Origin: Epiperipatus broadwayi
Taxonomy: Eukaryota; Onychophora; Udeonychophora; Euonychophora; Peripatidae
DNA length: 64,000 bases
Direction: 5' to 3'
NCBI GenBank assembly: GCA_028023455.1
Contig: JAQFVV010006197.1
Location: 15,867,254-15,931,253 of the forward strand
Shown here: piece by piece, positions 12,801 through 25,912 of the stretch
How positions within the stretch are numbered: the first letter of the stretch is position 1
How the letters are laid out: each line of letters begins with the position of its first letter
Notes under the pieces: generated by a model
What the model saw: only the letters and a program-made list of their open reading frames with translations
Told to the model about the DNA's origin: nothing
Databases searched by the model: none
Made by a program: the position numbers and the translations under genes

Positions 12801-13656
12801 CTTATATTTATTTAATGTTGTGGGGAGTTTATAGATTAATTAAAGTAAGGGGGAAGGGGAGTCTCTATTCCAATGATTATGAATTTTAGTAATAAGGATA
12901 AATAATCCATTACTGTTTAGTATTTAAAATCATACTATTACATTGGACATTCAAATTATATATATATATAGGTTATCAATCATTCATCATTAGTTTTTAA
13001 AATATTATATGTCTTTCATTCCAAGCATTGTATGCACACAGACCTCCACATTTAAATACACATATGGGTGTCTTTGTGCTTCATTCCCTGGGATTTTTGG
13101 TAATCTGGATCCTGTATATTCATTCCAAGTCCAAGAACATGCTGGCAAACCTCCCATGGGACTTGTTCATCATATGAGCTTTTGACATAGGGTTGCTCCA
13201 GAAAGATCTGACCTATCGTTATTAATAGCTGACATATTTGTTCTGTGAAACGAATCTGCCAAAGTAGCAGAAAGAATTTGGTCACTATTCTTCATCTTTA
13301 AATTTGGAAGCACAATTTTCAGATCTGAGATTTGATCACCTAATTCCACCATCATGCATACACCACTCTCTTAAAGTTCTTGCCATAACTCAAACCTACA
13401 AATGTCCATAAACCATAATATTATGATTCTACTAAAGAGATCTATTTATTATATTATTAATATTTTCGGTTGTATTCTCATCCTTGGTATTTGCCTTAAG
13501 ATGGCGTTGATGCTAATCAAAAACATATACATATAACGATTCCGGGCCGGACCTAAATGATCGATTTGATCTAAAAAAATCTGATTTCTTAGATTTGTAA
13601 TAAAATATTCTACTAACTAATACTATTATATGATGTTAGTTTTTTTCATTTTTGTA
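9881..13656. other. intergenic DNA, no gene seen
   Basis: AT-rich with only spurious ORFs. 10500-11000 is a purine-rich, A-rich stretch. 11700-12130 and 13020-13520 are slightly less AT-biased but show no reading frame, splice or repeat structure that I can support. Confidence 0.4.
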
Positions 13657-13660
13657 AATG

Positions 13661-14158
13661 TTTATTAATCTTATCTTGTTTTTGAGTTTGTGTGTCTTTA
13701 AAGTTACGGTGTTTTTCTAATTTTTTTTTTGACTATACGTGTGTCTTTTTAAAGTTACGGTCTTTTTTTTTGCAAGAGTAGATGAATAATTTTATTCAAA
13801 AGCAAGACATAATAAATAAATATTTATTAATCTTATCTTGTTTTTGAGTTTGTGTGTGTGTCTTTAAAGTTACGCGGCTTTTTCAAAATTTTTTTTTTTG
13901 GACTTTAGGTGTGTCTTTTTAAAGTTACAGTATTTTTTTTTTGCAAGAGTAAATCAATAATTTGATTCAAAAGCAAGACGTAATAAGTCAATGTTTATTA
14001 ATCTTAGATTGTTTTTGAGTTTGTGTGTGTGTGTATCTTTAAAGTTACGGGCTTTTTCTCATTTTTTTTTTGGACTTTATGTATGTCTTTTTTTTTAAAG
14101 TTATGGTATTTTTGGTCAAGAGTAAATCAATCATTTTATTAAAAAAGCAAGACGTAAT
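13661..14158 (+). repeat. tandem array, about 165-bp unit, three copies
   Basis: Units begin TTTATTAATCTTA(T/G) at 13661, 13823 and 13994, giving periods of 162 and 171. Each contains TTGTTTTTGAGTTTGTGTG, two copies of (C)TTTAAAGTTACGG-like motifs separated by T-runs, and ends AAAAGCAAGACGTAAT. It also carries short (GT)n tracts that differ between units. It is a minisatellite or small satellite. Confidence 0.85.
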
Positions 14159-14189
14159 TCTAAATCTATCAAAAGTAACGTAATTTATA

Positions 14190-14745
14190 TACTACAATTT
14201 AGAATTGATACCCGACTACTATTAGTAAGTACCGTCATTAAAAGACTCGATTGAAAAATGATACCCGACTAATTTCCGTTTTCTTTTTTTGGGGGGTGGA
14301 CGGACAGTAATGAATCAGAAAGTGGGTTGTTTTTTGTTAAGTCTGTCTATATAAAAAGGGTACCATTATTGAAATACTAAATTTAAAAATGATAGCTGAC
14401 TAATTTGCGTTTCTTTTGACAGTAATTAATCAGAAAGTGGGTTTCTTTTTTTTGGTAAATCTTGTGTATATATAAAAACAAACAAACCGTAATTCAAAGA
14501 CTCCATTGAAAAAAAATCAAACCCCATTGAATTTGCTTTTTTTTTTAAAGACAGTAATTAATAAGGAACTGGGTTGTTTTTGTTAGTGTGTAGATATAAA
14601 AACTAATCTTATTTTGAAATAATAAATGTAACAAAACAAAAAAAAAAAATACCCGACTAATTTTATTTTTCGGACAAGTAATTCCTAATAATTAGACAGT
14701 GGGTTGTTTTTGTTTGGCATATATATATAGCGAAAGTAACTGGTC
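14190..14745 (+). repeat. second tandem array, about 115-130-bp unit, four copies
   Basis: The motif GACAGTAAT.AATCAGAAAGT and the following GGGTTGTTTTTGTTA recur at 14303, 14418, 14550 and, with a small rearrangement, 14673. Each repeat also has a TATATAAAAA-like stretch and ATACCCGACTAATTT-like text. Adjacent to the preceding array but a different unit. Confidence 0.8.
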
Positions 14746-15270
14746 ATGGACAAATTCTCGCGAAAACGGTACTTTTCGAGTGATCCTTTAATTTTTTTTC
14801 CTTTTGCACCCTTAAAAACAATTTTTGAGGGTTACCCCTTCGTAATGGAATCTTCAGGACATTATTACTAAACTTACATCAGTAAAGTAAGTTACAACAA
14901 GACATCATCAAATTAAAAAAAAATACGACCGCTTCAAATACACACACTCTCACCCGAAACTACAGAGAGAATAGATATTCTACTATTACGAGAAAATGAT
15001 GAACAAAATCAACTACTATGGCAGCCGATCAAGGCATTTCTTTCTCTTTGCTTTTAGCATAGAAAAAATGCCATAACCGGCAACCGTCGGGAACTCTTTC
15101 TGTGTTTTATCATAGAAAAAAGTCTCTTTGTGTTGGCTTCTGTCGCCGCCTCCTCCGTCCAACATAACATGAGGACTTTTCTGCATTTATAACATAGAAA
15201 AATTCCTCTTTGGTTGGGTGAAGGCCGGTGAAATGGTATATTTCTAGAAATTTACCTAGAAGTAGCGACA
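14746..15270. other. less AT-biased patch with recurring CATAGAAAAA motif
   Basis: CpG-containing, noticeably more GC-rich than the flanks. The motif CATAGAAAAA with a CTCTTTG/TTCTGTGTTTT context recurs at about 15058, 15110 and 15193, so the patch looks like a degenerate repeat of 50-80 bp. No open frame is convincing. It may be the unique end of the transposon that carries the two arrays before it. Confidence 0.4.
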
Positions 15271-15894
15271 TCTTAAGGCGAACACCAAGGATGAAAAAAC
15301 AACCATATTTTCATATGCGCATCCTTTTGCGTTGCCATTATACATATGTTAACAAGCTGTAAAGTATATTTTTGTCATAAAATTATCATTCTAAATACTT
15401 GGTCAAGTGCTATATTTCATTCTTTCTGGGAGTGGATTGGTATCTCACAAAGATATCTCCTCATAGTGCTAAATCAACTGTTCCTCAGTAGATTTATTAA
15501 TTATTGGCATAGGAGCTAGCCACAATAAAATAGAATAATTAAACTTGTCATTTTATAAGTTATAAACAATTTCATGTGTTTTACCTGTTACCATGTAAAT
15601 GGCAATCAAATTATATGTACATCAAGAGACCAATGATGACTAATAAAATAATAAAACAAGTATTTATGCATACTTCTTTAAATTAATAAATCCTATATAT
15701 ATCATAAACTTGCAGAATCATTGTTTCTTTTATTTCAAATATTAATATTTTAGTTATTAAATTATGCTTGCCATGACTAGAAGATCTCCCACTAACCATA
15801 TAGATATAATTAATATAAAAGGTCACAACCTTTAAATGAGTCAAACTTATATTTTGTGCTAAAATGTTCTGTTATATAAATTCAAATTAGAGAC
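15271..15894. other. AT-rich intergenic DNA, nothing recognised
   Basis: No ORF, repeat or regulatory pattern that I can support. Confidence 0.4.
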
Positions 15895-15895
15895 T

Positions 15896-16070
15896 TTTTG
15901 TGATTCCGCTTTGCGATGCCAGTGGAGAGAGATAAATTAGATCGGTATCATAGGGATTGTTGCTCATAAGTTGGTAGAGGGCAGAGTTCATGAGTGTTCT
16001 TGACTTACATATCATGTGCATGATTGGACTCAAGGTACTTTTGCCTAGATGTTAGATTGTTATATGAACA
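15896..16070 (+). repeat. dispersed repeat F2, copy 1
   Basis: About 170 bp matching 40927-41050 in the same orientation and 52867-53069 in reverse. Shared anchors are GATGCC(A/G)G, TTGCTCATAAGTTGGTAGA, GCAGAGTTCATGA, GATTGGACTC(A/G)AGGTAC and TTTTGCCTAGATG. This copy lacks about 20 bp present in the others after TTGGTAGA. No RNA polymerase III boxes are evident. The 52.9-kb copy sits just upstream of a Gypsy integrase, so this may be part of an LTR element. Confidence 0.75.
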
Positions 16071-16660
16071 GACAAAACCAACTGTGACAACATATAGTAT
16101 AGATATCAGAGATTTGCACTCAATTGTTTTAAGGCCATGTATCTCACTTGCAAGTATTGACTGTTGATTCTGATAAATGGGTGAATAATAAAGTTTGATA
16201 GATAGAACTTATCATATAAGATAGGCCAGATAATTATGCATGATAATAAAGATGTTGGGAGATAATATGAGGCAACAAAGCATGAAGGATTGGAAGAGGT
16301 AGATTTTGATTCTTCCAACTTTCAAAATAAAGAATTCCCAAAAATGAAAAATAAAAACAATGTAAAGAATATGGCTGTTTAAAGAAATAATAAAGTTAAT
16401 CAATGGGAGAATGCACAGATGAGATGAAAGATCAATAACATTTAGAGAGTAAAGAAAATATGAATGGTTCATTACCACTTTATCACAGCCTGATTAAAAT
16501 GAAGATTACTAATTATGTATAGACTGGATGACTATTCTGAACATCCCTATAACCCCATATGGCACCAGTAATAAAGGTAAAAATTAAGATGTAAATTTAA
16601 AATAATGAGAAGTGTAATATGCATCACTATTTCATCATTTTAAAGGACATTGTAATATTG
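16071..16660. other. AT-rich intergenic DNA, nothing recognised
   Basis: Overlapping short minus-strand ORFs are low-complexity hydrophobic translations of AT-rich DNA, without domain or codon signal. Confidence 0.4.
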
Positions 16661-16664
16661 TAGT

Positions 16665-19185
16665 CAGTGGCTAACTATGACCATGTCAAATATTACAAAC
16701 TTGTACATATGAGGGAATTAATTTTCTCATGTTTTTAATAATAATAATGAGTATTTAATTTAATATTTTCTTCATCAAATGATAATATGAGAATATGTGA
16801 ATATTTGTAATGTGTTATAATTTAAGAAATAGTTATAAAAGAGAAAAAAGTACAAAATGAAATAAATAATTACTTTTGTTCTCTCTCTTCAATATTTATA
16901 ATTATCAGCCAGTTTTAATTTTAATTTCAAAAAGATACTAAGAATAAGAAAAATTCTTCTATAAATCATATTTAGCAAAATTTAAAAAGAAAAGATTTAA
17001 TATTTTCTTGAATATTATTTTATTAATTGAAGTTTTTTCTTCTTTTCTCTTTATCACTCTTTCCTCAAAACAAAAAAGAATGTTGACCAAGTCAATTGTA
17101 GTTAAGAAATTATTTTTGGATATGAGATAAATAACTATAGAGGAAATTTTTTCTTATGATTGGAATTTAATTTTTTTATCTTTGACTTGTTAAAAGGAGG
17201 AAAATAACCTTTCATTGATCAAAGTAAATTTTGTCAGGTAGGACAAGATTGTGATTGGATAAACACAGGATTGTTTAAAACAAGATAGGGTAGTGGCTAA
17301 ATCAGTAACTTGTCTCTTGTAAAGTAGTCAGTCTTGGCTAAGCTATTGAATTCACTAGCAGCATTTTTGATTCAGCTATTAAAAAAGACAGGAACAAAAG
17401 TTCAGTTGTGGAAAGCAGACTACCAATAAAAATATTTCTAAAATAAAATTAAAAAACCCATGAGCTAAGTTTAGCAAGAAGCTGATCATCCTCAACCATG
17501 TAAACTGCTCACTAAAAGAAATTTTGAATACCCCTGAAGTAATCTGCAACAAGCTTTGTCTTTATCCAAGAGCATGAGTGTCTATATTTTAGCCTGACCT
17601 AGAAAATTATTTTAAAAAATGAATAAATAAATTATGTGTTATCCTGACTTGTTAATAAATTGATTGATAAAAATGTATGTCCATTCGGTATAGAAACTTG
17701 AAAATATTCTATTGCAAAAAATGGATAAATTTAGCCTGTAAATCTTGAAATAATTGTATGGCAGAAATGGAAAAATTAATTGTGTACATTATCCTGCAAT
17801 GGAGAAGCCTTCAAGAAAATCAGTATAGAAAATCTGTAAATTACAATTGCCAAAAAAGGAATAAAAAAACAAAATCAGGGCAAAAAGTAATTAATGTGCA
17901 CATATTTTCATTTATAGATTAAAAAAATTAGGAAAATGATATTGTCTTGATGAATAATTTTATTAATTTAACTTTTTTTTTTGAAATGTGCCTTTTTTAT
18001 TCATTTGATTTTCCTTCCAAAATTATTAAAAGAATTTTTAGCTAATTTATAATTTTCTTACCTCTAATTGTTAAAAGTTGTTTGCCAACATTAGTTATTG
18101 AAAAGAAAATGATTTAAGAAAAGTGAAAGTTAATTTCATGAATAAAATCATCTAGTTCATCATATTAGATATAGAAAATTATACTTTTTGATAGAATGTA
18201 TTTAAGCTTGAATTATATTATCATGTAATTTTTTAAATTATTAATCAATTAGTTTATTATATAATTGTAAACAAATAAGTTTTAATGCTTTTTTCCTCTA
18301 GCTATCTGTTCTATGAGTGGGTAATGTGTGTGACTTGATTTCATAATAGCAAAGTGTATTAGTTTTTAAAATTATCCCAGTAAAAATATTTAAAATAAAA
18401 TAGTAATCTGTTATATTTATTTTCTCTTGTTCATAGTTACAGTCCCTAAATCTCTTATGGCCTTAAGCTACCTCTAAATGACAATAATAGTTAGTTATAT
18501 GGATATAGGGTTTATGACATCCAGATAATTCTGAAAGATGCAAAGGTATCACCTTTAACATCCAATCACTACATATTATATTTTTTGTTTGAGAAAATTT
18601 AGTTTATAATTGATCTTGTACATTAATACCATATAGCTCGAGCATTAATGCTGATCAGCATATATAAGTATCCCACCATTATTTTTTATTTGTAGGATTT
18701 GTGCATCCAAATGATTGTATTATATTTTGCCCTATATTTGCCAGTGATTAGATAATTAGCCTATTTACAATGTATCTTTACAAATCCAGTCACAAGTATG
18801 ATTGTTAGTCACTAATTTAGTTACTCTTGTCTAATGCTGGGTAATTTGTAGTTTATAACTTCTTATTAGTATAACTATATAGCATTAGTTCATGCTTATC
18901 CTTATATTTTTATTTCCTTTCATATTCATTAATTATTTATGAAGATAGGTGTTTACAATGTATGTTTTAAAATCCAGTCACAAGGATGTTTGTTAGTTGC
19001 TAATTTAGTTACTCTTGTATAATGCTGGTTAATTTGTAGTTTATAACTTATTAGTATAACTATATAGTATTAGTTCATGCTTATCCTTATATTTTTATTT
19101 CCTTTCATATTCATTGATTATTTATGAAGATAGAGATAATGTTTCTCACCTTCCCATGTTATACCTATTCCTACATTCCATTATA
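16665..19185 (+). repeat. 2.5-kb dispersed block, copy B
   Basis: Direct-orientation counterpart of 7405-9880 (see the anchors there). It differs by many substitutions and small indels, and by an extra tandem duplication of about 185 bp near its end (18758-19133). The first-unit and second-unit ends both match the single end of copy A. Confidence 0.8.
18758..19133 (+). repeat. local tandem duplication, about 185-bp unit, two copies
   Basis: TTTACAATGTAT, AAATCCAGTCACAAG, GTTACTCTTGT.TAATGCTGG, TTCATGCTTATCCTTATATT and TTATTTATGAAGATAG recur in the same order at 18766 and 18951. The two units are much closer to each other than to copy A, so the duplication is younger than the split between copies A and B. 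Confidence 0.85.
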
Positions 19186-19370
19186 TTAAAAATAATTACA
19201 CATTAAAAGCCTTTTTCAGCACATGGTTTTGTGCCCTTTTCAAATGTTATACATCTTTTTAACATTAACTAATTATAGCAGATAGAACACCATCTAATGT
19301 TCTATAATGAAAGTAAAATAATAACATTAACAAAACAAAAACATTAAAACATCATATCACCATCATTTAT

Positions 19371-19525
19371 TTTCTAAAAACTTGCACTAGGTGGCACTAT
19401 TCTATAAAATTGCTACTAATTTAATAACTTGTGCAAGGTAAAAAAATGATGGTCATGTAACATTTAATGATTTATAGTACCAATGTAGTGAGATGCTGGC
19501 TCATCAAAACATTGGTAGTTCTATG
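19371..19525 (-). repeat. fold-back family F1, fragment
   Basis: CTTGCACTAGGTGGCACTATTCTAT is followed by GATGGTCATGTAACATTTAATGATTTATAGTACCAATG. These match the arm end and spacer of the F1 elements at 27170-28225 and 58938-59743. It is old and diverged. Confidence 0.55.
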
Positions 19526-22500
19526 AATTATACATGGATAAATCCAGATAATGCCATTTATATCTATTATTCATTAGGATCTTCATTTTGACTATATATT
19601 TATAGATAATTTTTTTAATAAAAATTGATTAGCTTTATCATCCCTCTCTAATATATTAATTTTAACTATCTCTTTATATGTGCATACTTTCAATTAAAAT
19701 TATAACACTTACATCATATATAATAAAGTCAGATAAATATATTGTTACATTTAATTTAATACATTCCAGTGTCAAAACTATGAGGCAGCAAATGAAAATA
19801 AACTCACTTTTGCTTTCAAGTTTTTATAAAATGCCTTATACATAAATTGCAATATCGGTAAGTGTGAAATTTAAATCAAGAAATGTTTATGCAGCCTCAC
19901 ATAAATGGGCTTATAATCTATTTTACAAAGGTAAAGTTAATTGCTATTCACTTTAATAAGTTCATAAGCAAACAACAAATTATGTATGAAAGGTAAGTTA
20001 AACAACACTAAATAATATGAAATATAGTCTGAAAGTTGGTTGATCTCAACAATTATATTTTGTACTTTTGGGGGATGTTTAATTTTTTTTATATATGCAA
20101 TAATTTATTGTTTTCAAGACTGCTGACAAAATAAATAGCAGTTAATTCTGCCTTTGTAAATTAGATTATAAGCTGATATAAATGAGGTTGTATGGATGGA
20201 TATCTTTATTGATTGAAATTTTTTACTCACTATTATTATAGTCTGTTTAGGACATCCACATAAAAATATGGGAAATGAATGAAAGTAATTTCATTTTCAT
20301 TTGTAGTATCATGACTCTGACACTGAAAGTTAAAGCATTAAATGTCACATGCACACACACACATATATTTCTATATTCTCACACATCATATTTTTATACA
20401 AGACTTTTACTATAAATTTACATACTCTAATATGCTTATGTGAAATATTATAAAAGTTTTTTTGGGCAAATTAACTGTTAATTGTGCAAATCATGCTTAG
20501 TGATATGAATATTCTCAAATAAGAGTTAAACTATTTTATATAAATTAAATTACCATGTATTGCATTATATATTATGTAATAATATATAGAAGAATAAACA
20601 TATACATGCAATATGAATTAAATATATGAAAACAACCATCATTATTATTTTTAATTGCTTCTCAATATCATGCTATGCACAAAGCTCATATATTACAAAA
20701 TTAAAAGATTATCGGTTTCTATATTTTCTTATATTAGGGTACACATATTACATACATTATAGTAATCCTGTTAGTCAAATGCTGCAAAAAACCCAAACAA
20801 ATATTTTATATGCTTTGATAGTCATTAAAAATCCTAAAATAATTTTTTAGTAATTACTGTAAAGCAGTGACGAAGTGTGACTCTTTTAGGAATGGAAGCA
20901 CACTTCTTTTTTATGTTTTTATTTCACTTGCCACAACAATTTTTACATAATAGTGTCTAATATATATATATTGTACCAAAATAAAATGTTGCAAACCCAA
21001 TGGGCCTGAGTTCATTCTGACTCCTTCTGATCTCAGGTCTATGGTAATATTTCGTGCCCAAGTTGGGCAGCCACATTTCAGGTATCTAGTTGGGAAGCCA
21101 TTGTAACCTAATTAAAAAGGTATCAACTAGTGGATGAGAACCATTGGTAATCTAATAAAAATATTTCCAAATAAATCTAACAATATTTTCCCCACTTTTT
21201 ATCTCTTAGTTTTATTAAGTGAATATCTAAGTGAATACTACAAGAATATGGTCTATCAGGGCACCACTAGGTTAGCTAAATCTAGACAAAGTTATATTCT
21301 ATGACTATTTACAAGTGTACCATGGTTTGAAACCCTTTTGGTACCTTATTTATAACAAAATGTATGATTTTTGGATTTTAGAATCATATCACATTTGCAC
21401 TAACATGAAGGAAAACATAAAACCACCCTTATGTTTTTGGTTGTGCATATAAAATTTATCAGACAAAAATTATCACTTAGATATTAATATTACAAATGCA
21501 TTTCAACATTTTCATAAGTTTTGCTAGCTCATATCAAACACTATAAATTTATGGTGGCAATTAACTCATCCTTGAATGATGTGGATGATCGGAATAGTGG
21601 TTATTATATCCTAATGACTCACAAATGATAACCAAATATAGTGAAAATCATTATTTATCTATGGCCGTTAAACACATTTATCCAGATCATTAATTAAAAA
21701 CATGATGATGATGATGACAATGGTACTTCCATCCACAGCTTTAGAACTAACACCTAACATAAGATTTAGCTTTCATAAATTCAAAATTATTTGCCTAACT
21801 TTATTATATTTTAACTTTACCCTTAATATTCAACAGTGATGATGAATTATCATAATCAATAAAGCAACAAATATGCTTAATAAAGATATAGCCTTTTTTA
21901 ATAAAACAAATTAACATTTATTATGGGGCTATTAAAATATATACTATTTAAAGATATATATATATATATGAAAATTTATATGAATAATAATGATGAGTTA
22001 TTTATATTTAAATCATAATATTAAATTCTTCCCCCCTTTTTTAAATGAAAGTATCCAATGTTTCTCAGAGTAAAATGTTTGTGCATCAATTTGGAGAATA
22101 AATAACTAAGAATTTACATCCACAAAAAATATTTCCTTAAAAATATGAACACTTTGTGCATGCACAAACTTTTGTAACCTTATAAATCTAAACATAACAT
22201 AACAAGATAATTAATTAGACAAATGTTAGTTAGATTTTAGGGAAGTAAAGTATTTACAGAAACAAGCTTTAAATTACTTATCTCCCCTCTAAGCTATTGA
22301 GGTCACTAATCATTATTTAAAAAAAAATCCAGCCCCTCCAATGCTACCTTTTTATCACTATAAGCATTCATACAACACAGCTGTCCATGTGGCAAACATA
22401 ATTATATTACTACATGTGTGTATGGGTGATCCCCATTATAAATAAAATATTATTATGAAACAAAAAACCTCTCAACATATAAACATATTACATAATTTTG

Positions 22501-24390
22501 AATTTGACCCACAATAATACATTTCACAAAATAAAATACATCAATAAGTAAATATGTATAATAATTTTAAAACACATAAAATCATTAATAAAACTTATAG
22601 CTATTATTACTGAAACTTTTTTTTACTTGATTTTGGTTTTAAAATGTAGAAACAATAAAAAATAAAGGATTACCAAAAATTTTGTTAATAGTCCCTGATA
22701 TAATAAAAATATATAATTAAAATTCATATTACCAGTCCTTCTTTTACTTTCTTGAGGCAGCACTTTTCAAGAGTTCAAATTTAGCTTGTTGAATGTATAA
22801 ATTTTGCAGTAACTATGTACACCAATCTGTAACATGCATATATTACGAATTTCAGCAGTTTACTGGAACAGTCCTATTCTTTTTCTTGGCTTGTAATTCT
22901 TTTACTGCAATAATGACAGTGAAGTCACTTGCTTCCATAGAAACCATTTGGCACTGGAATTGTTTCTTCCTTACTTTCAGCATGCTTATTTTAATAAATT
23001 AAAGATATCTGTTTTCATATTTTTATAATTTTTTGCTGGGGTTTAAACTGTCACTGGGATAACGGAACTAGCATGGTTTAACACTTTTCAGTAGTGTACC
23101 TATCTTCATTTTCTATTTAAAATGCAGGTGAACAATCAGTGTCTTCTATCATTTTCACAATCAGTCACAATATGTAATAATTCTGGCTCAGACCCCAGAT
23201 ATGCATGGGCTGATGGCTATCTGGAGCAGCCAAATAAAACCTATGTGGACTTAGCCTGTCATCATGCTATATGCAACCTCCCAAACAAAATATATAAAAA
23301 TGACAGTAATTCCAAATGATGTTTCCACACTTTTAACTTCTCTCATTTTAATATTTAATAATACTTTTAAGTAATTGCCAGACTTTTTTATATCACTGAG
23401 TCTTTTTACAAACCCCCAGATAGAAAACCTGTTTTTATTAGTTAAATTATTTGATTTAAACTGATCATCTGCTTCCAATTTACTGTTGATAGAAAAATCC
23501 AAACCAATAGATAGAAACACATGATTTTTATTAATTAACCAGTCTAATTTAAAACTGATAATCTCTTTCAATTTTACTGTTGGTAAAAAAAATCCAGATT
23601 AATAACTTTCTTGACAATTAACTAGTCTCATAAAATTTAATCACTTTTTTCTTTAATTATCTCTGAGCTTAAAGATTTTTAACTGTACTGCGAAATGAAA
23701 CTCTAACCTGTGAGTTTAATCAACACAATATAAATAATAAACTCTGTATAACACTAGAGCTTTTGACATGTTAAAATGATTTTAACAAAATTTTTCTCTT
23801 ATTGTATGTGTAACTGTAAATTTATATAAAATACAAGCACACACTCTGATAACCAGACATTCAAAAAAAATCTGCCCATCAAAAATAAGCTGAATGCTTT
23901 TTGCAAACCATAATTTAATATTCAAAATTAAATCATTAGAACTATTTAGACTTAATTATTGTTATAGAAAAAATAGAGCAGATAGATTTTAGCAAGTACA
24001 GATCAATTTTGAAGAAAGTTAATATTCAAAATATGGAAATGATTAACTAAATAGTTTGTGTCCATTGACAATTGTTTATATGTGTTCTAATCCTAACTTT
24101 TAAAATAACTATGAAATAATTCAAGGTATGTACTATTCTTTTTGGGTTATATCAATACAAAGAGCGTAAATATTTACTCCACTCTTTGTCCTAGGCTTTT
24201 GGAACTTGATCATGTAGGGTTTAAATTTGGGTAACCTACAGCTTCCCTTCCTATATAAGAAAATGTGATTTTTTTGTTTTCATTTTATGCACATTACTAC
24301 AATTTATCCACATGATAAATTGAAATGGGCACAATATATATTATATGTATCTAAAAAAATCTGACTCTCTTATCTATAAATCAGAGAATA
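19526..24390. other. long AT-rich intergenic stretch, no gene supported
   Basis: Contains a (CA)n/(TA)n tract near 20348-20370 and (TA)n near 21955. A less AT-biased patch at 20990-21110 has no assignable identity. The 23122-23319 frame is discussed among the rejected items. Nothing has a splice or domain pattern strong enough to call. Confidence 0.4.
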
Positions 24391-24815
24391 TATTATCAAT
24401 ATATTTTTATCTTCCAAATCCTTTTAAAATTCTTAAAAGTTTCAACTGTAAATTAGATCTTAGCATTGTTTGAACTTCTTATAATCAACAAGAATGCATC
24501 AGTCAAATTCATTCTTTGTGTATATAAAACAATTTAACTGTTGATAAAAAAATTGAAAGTCAACCATAATTCCATACAAAAAATAATGAATTTGAATTAC
24601 TCATTCTAATCACTATGATTAGTTTAAATATAGATAATACATTATCAATATATTTTTATTTTCCAAATCTTTTAACATTCTTAAAAGTTTTAATTGTAAA
24701 TTAAATCTTAGCATTGTTTAAACTTCTTATAATCAACGAGAATGCATTAGTCAAATTCATTCTTTGCACATATAAAAACAATTCAACAGTTGGTAAAAAA
24801 ATTGAAAGTGAATTT
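24391..24815 (+). repeat. tandem duplication of about 249 bp, with an inverted copy at 5.5 kb
   Basis: ATTATCAATATATTTTTAT..TTCCAAATC, CATTCTTAAAAGTTT, CTTAGCATTGTTT.AACTTC, TTATAATCAAC.AGAATGCAT and AAAAAAATTGAAAGT occur at 24392 and again at 24641. The same unit is found reversed at 5440-5690. Confidence 0.75.
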
Positions 24816-25650
24816 TTCTACAGAAGCACTCCTTTTATTCAATATATGGACACTTCATCCCTGCTGTACAGATGTTTCATACAATTTCTTACTTCAAACA
24901 GCTAAAAAATCTGTGTGAAAATTTAGGAGAGCCATACTTCAAAACTAATATTGTAATGAGTAACAAAAAAAAAAAGAAAAAAAATTTTTTTATGAACCTT
25001 GAGATGAAGAATCCCAAATACTTGAATATAAATTCAGAGTAAATTTCTTTTTAACAATATGTGCTTAAACAAATAAAAATTTAGAAAGCATTAAGAATAG
25101 TACTTATTAAAATATAGTTCTTTAGCATGTTAATAATATTAGATCATAAAAGCGTATTTCCAAGACAATTAAGCAAACAATTAAAAATATTTCCATTACA
25201 TCTATGTGCAACTATTATTAATTCAAGAATTTTTTCAGTTAGCCTTTTTATATATTGTATTCCTATTATTTATTTTTACAATTTCATTCACAAGTGCAAA
25301 TCCTTATCCAATTCTCTTTAGATAAAGACATTATTAACTAATCATTTATTAAGTTAAAAATGATATTTTTTTGGTCCGATATAAACTTTAAATATAATGA
25401 AAAATTAATATATCTCATAATATTACACACACATGGAATCATTAATTCAATCCATCTCTTTTTTCCTCATATATAATATCTTGGATATTCTTAAAATTTT
25501 TATTTTGCTATACATATTTTAATCACTTGAATATTTTTAAGATGTCTTTAGACTCTCAAGATATATTTTTGATTGAACCAGCACTCTTCAAGTGACATAG
25601 GCCACAATCTCTCAAATGTCCTATTTTTGTTCACTATTTATCAATATGTA
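24816..25650. other. AT-rich intergenic DNA, nothing recognised
   Basis: Homopolymer A/T tracts and spurious ORFs only. Confidence 0.4.
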
Positions 25651-25654
25651 TGCA

Positions 25655-25760
25655 ATAATGGATAGCTAGAGAACTTGAAAGTCTGTGTTCAAATCTACTA
25701 TATTTACATTATCTGTGCATACAGCACACACATTAAATTACTACAATTTACAAATTTCCT
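25655..25760 (+). repeat. probable tRNA-derived SINE fragment
   Basis: GGATAGCTAGAGAACTTGAAAG is followed by GTGTTCAAATCTACT at 25685-25699. The latter is a good match to an RNA polymerase III B box, and the spacing after GATAGCTAGAG is tRNA-like. The A-box half is weak. No target duplication was found. Confidence 0.45.
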
Positions 25761-25912
25761 GCATTTATACCTATGGCAGCATACTCATTAGATAAAATAT
25801 GCTAGTGATTATTATTAATTTATTTTTTATCATTTGTATAAAAGAATAAATCATGATTAATTATTCAGCAGCATATTTTTCTTCACCTCTATGCCACTTA
25901 CTATAAGCTTTA

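Noticed and set aside
13661-14745. CRISPR array
   Set aside because: The units are long, diverged and without unique spacers, in eukaryotic DNA; they are tandem repeats.
23122-23319. 65-codon frame preceded by AAATGCAG, considered as an exon
   Set aside because: Composition is somewhat protein-like, but the polypyrimidine tract is weak, no donor or poly(A) context fits, and no domain is recognisable.
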